In this document: piece after piece, positions 63,043 through 64,000 of the stretch
Position numbering within the stretch: position 1 is the first letter of the stretch
Layout: each line of letters starts with the position of its first letter
Source: Spirosoma utsteinense
Lineage (GTDB): Bacteria > Bacteroidota > Bacteroidia > Cytophagales > Spirosomataceae
Direction: 5' to 3'
Assembly: GCF_014282275.1 (NCBI RefSeq)
Contig: NZ_VFIA01000003.1
Location: forward strand, 124,001-188,000
DNA: 64,000 nt
Program-made: the position numbers and the translations under genes
The notes under the pieces: generated by a model
The model's database searches: none
What the model was told of the DNA's origin: nothing
The model's input: only the letters and a program-made list of their open reading frames with translations

Positions 63043-63921
63043 CTATTCAGTTTGATCATTAGACCCTATAGAATTGACGAGGGTTGGTACGTCTTCCGAG
63101 TTTTTTTCAGCGTCGGTCATCGCGTTTTCTCCTTCGTCCGGGCCAACCGTATCTACCCAGACCTTCATTTCGTTGAGCGTCATTGGCCCAAACTGAGTTG
63201 TAAAAGCAACATCGGCCGCGTCGCGTCCGTAGGCCACTGTAATCCGGTTACCGCGCGCCTGCTGCTGCGTGGCGTCAAAGGTAAACCAGCGGCCATCTAC
63301 ATAAGCCTCGAACCAGGCATGCAAATCCATGGGATTGAGTTGGTAAAGATAGCCAACGACCATCCGGGCCGGAATATTAAGTGCCCGGCAAAGCGATATA
63401 CCCAGGTGCGTAAAGTCACGGCAGACGCCCACCCGCTTATCGGCTGTTTCTACGGCAGAAGTACTGGCATCACTCGTTCCGTATTCATACCGAACATTTT
63501 CATTAATCCACTTCCGAATGGCTTCGGCCTGGTTATAACCGGGCTCGGTGTTTTCGGTAATCTGAGCGGCCAAATTTCCCAATTGGTCAGACTGACAGTA
63601 CCGGCTGGGTAGCGTATAATGCAGTACGTCATCGGGCAAATCCTCGACGGGTGTATAAGGTGCGCCCGGTGATACGTCGATGAAATCGGCGGTTTGAACG
63701 GTAGCCGAAAAATGAATGGAGAACGGCCCTTCCGGCGCAACCACCCGCTGGCAAAGGTTACCGTACATATCAGTGAACTCGGTAACGTTGACGGCAGGTG
63801 TAATTTGGTATTCTTCGCGAATAATCCACTGCCCTGCCCCGGAACGGGGACGTAACATCAGGATGAGCGGAGTAGGTCCTTGGGCTTCGAACAGCAGTTC
63901 ACACCCGGCGTTAAGATGCAT
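63043..63921 (-). CDS. transglutaminase-like cysteine hydrolase
   Basis: A 292-residue protein. The N-terminal ~110 residues match the beta region found before many bacterial transglutaminase-like domains (MHLNAGCELLFEAQGPTPLI). The core has the Cys-His-Asp triad: C167 in GVCRDFTHL, H201 in DLHAWFEAYV and D216 in FTFDATQ. It may cleave or cross-link peptides. No signal peptide, so cytoplasmic. The acidic tail (from about 260) is unusual but not unique. Confidence 0.9.
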   Translation of the reverse strand: MHLNAGCELLFEAQGPTPLILMLRPRSGAGQWIIREEYQITPAVNVTEFTDMYGNLCQRVVAPEGPFSIHFSATVQTADFIDVSPGAPYTPVEDLPDDVLHYTLPSRYCQSDQLGNLAAQITENTEPGYNQAEAIRKWINENVRYEYGTSDASTSAVETADKRVGVCRDFTHLGISLCRALNIPARMVVGYLYQLNPMDLHAWFEAYVDGRWFTFDATQQQARGNRITVAYGRDAADVAFTTQFGPMTLNEMKVWVDTVGPDEGENAMTDAEKNSEDVPTLVNSIGSNDQTE

Positions 63922-64000
63922 AATGGTCTAGAATGTTAGCCAGATAAGTTACAGCCCTTCAAATTAGTTTGGAATCGATACCTGAATTTTGGCTCACTGC

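Overview
The window looks like part of the chromosome of a Bacteroidota bacterium of the order Cytophagales, most like Spirosoma and its relatives (inference from gene content). The evidence is a type IX secretion type A C-terminal domain, a gliding-motility type B C-terminal domain with a PorP/SprF partner, a TonB-dependent receptor paired with an IPT/beta-helix lipoprotein, DUF4301, and a NagB-LmbE fusion. Several genes also have TAnnTTTG promoter boxes, and recognisable Shine-Dalgarno sites are scarce. Most of the window is core chromosome with moderately high GC. No prophage, insertion sequence with terminal repeats, or CRISPR array is visible.

Layout. 0-9 kb: the start of an M16 peptidase (cut by the window edge), an HGSNAT-like acyltransferase with a small membrane protein, a TIR/deoxyribosyltransferase-like protein, an internally duplicated unknown protein, a RAYT transposase framed by REP hairpins, a NagB-LmbE fusion, a Gfo/Idh/MocA oxidoreductase, and a GNAT/SnoaL pair. 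9-14 kb: a molybdenum hydroxylase operon (2Fe-2S subunit, Mo-binding subunit, XdhC, MocA). 14-20 kb: ruvX, def, a nitrilase, DUF4301, an Rrf2 regulator and a flavin monooxygenase. 20-26.5 kb: a TonB receptor with its lipoprotein partner and an M14 carboxypeptidase. 26.5-34.8 kb: an amino-acid permease, a PBP4-type peptidase, a T9SS metalloprotease, msrB and recQ. 34.8-40 kb: initiator tRNA, era, der, an EamA transporter, an ArsR-like regulator and ruvB. 40-46.4 kb: a large T9SS type B protein, PorP/SprF and lysC. 46.4-55.2 kb: dxs, two rhomboids, mutL, rpsJ and fusA. 55.5-64 kb: an ABC exporter, a divergent LexA/UmuD-like repressor and Y-family polymerase pair, pirin, an Fpg/Nei glycosylase, a coiled-coil membrane protein, a lipoprotein and a transglutaminase.

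The most unusual signal is between the genes. Many short spacers are filled almost completely by long inverted repeats, often running into the stop codons on either side. They fall into types: REP pairs matching the RAYT at 3.85, 4.6 and 45.1 kb; a second REP-like pair at 32.7 kb; elements built from an AAGTCGTA-like word at 17.5 and 36.0 kb; a purine/pyrimidine element at 15.0 kb; a 20-bp-repeat palindrome at 26.6 kb; and a perfect 41-bp-arm palindrome at 38.9 kb. Regulatory candidates include three 11-bp-spaced direct repeats upstream of the TonB receptor, a palindrome beside the promoter box of the S24 repressor, and a terminator whose U-tract ends six bases before the lysC start codon.
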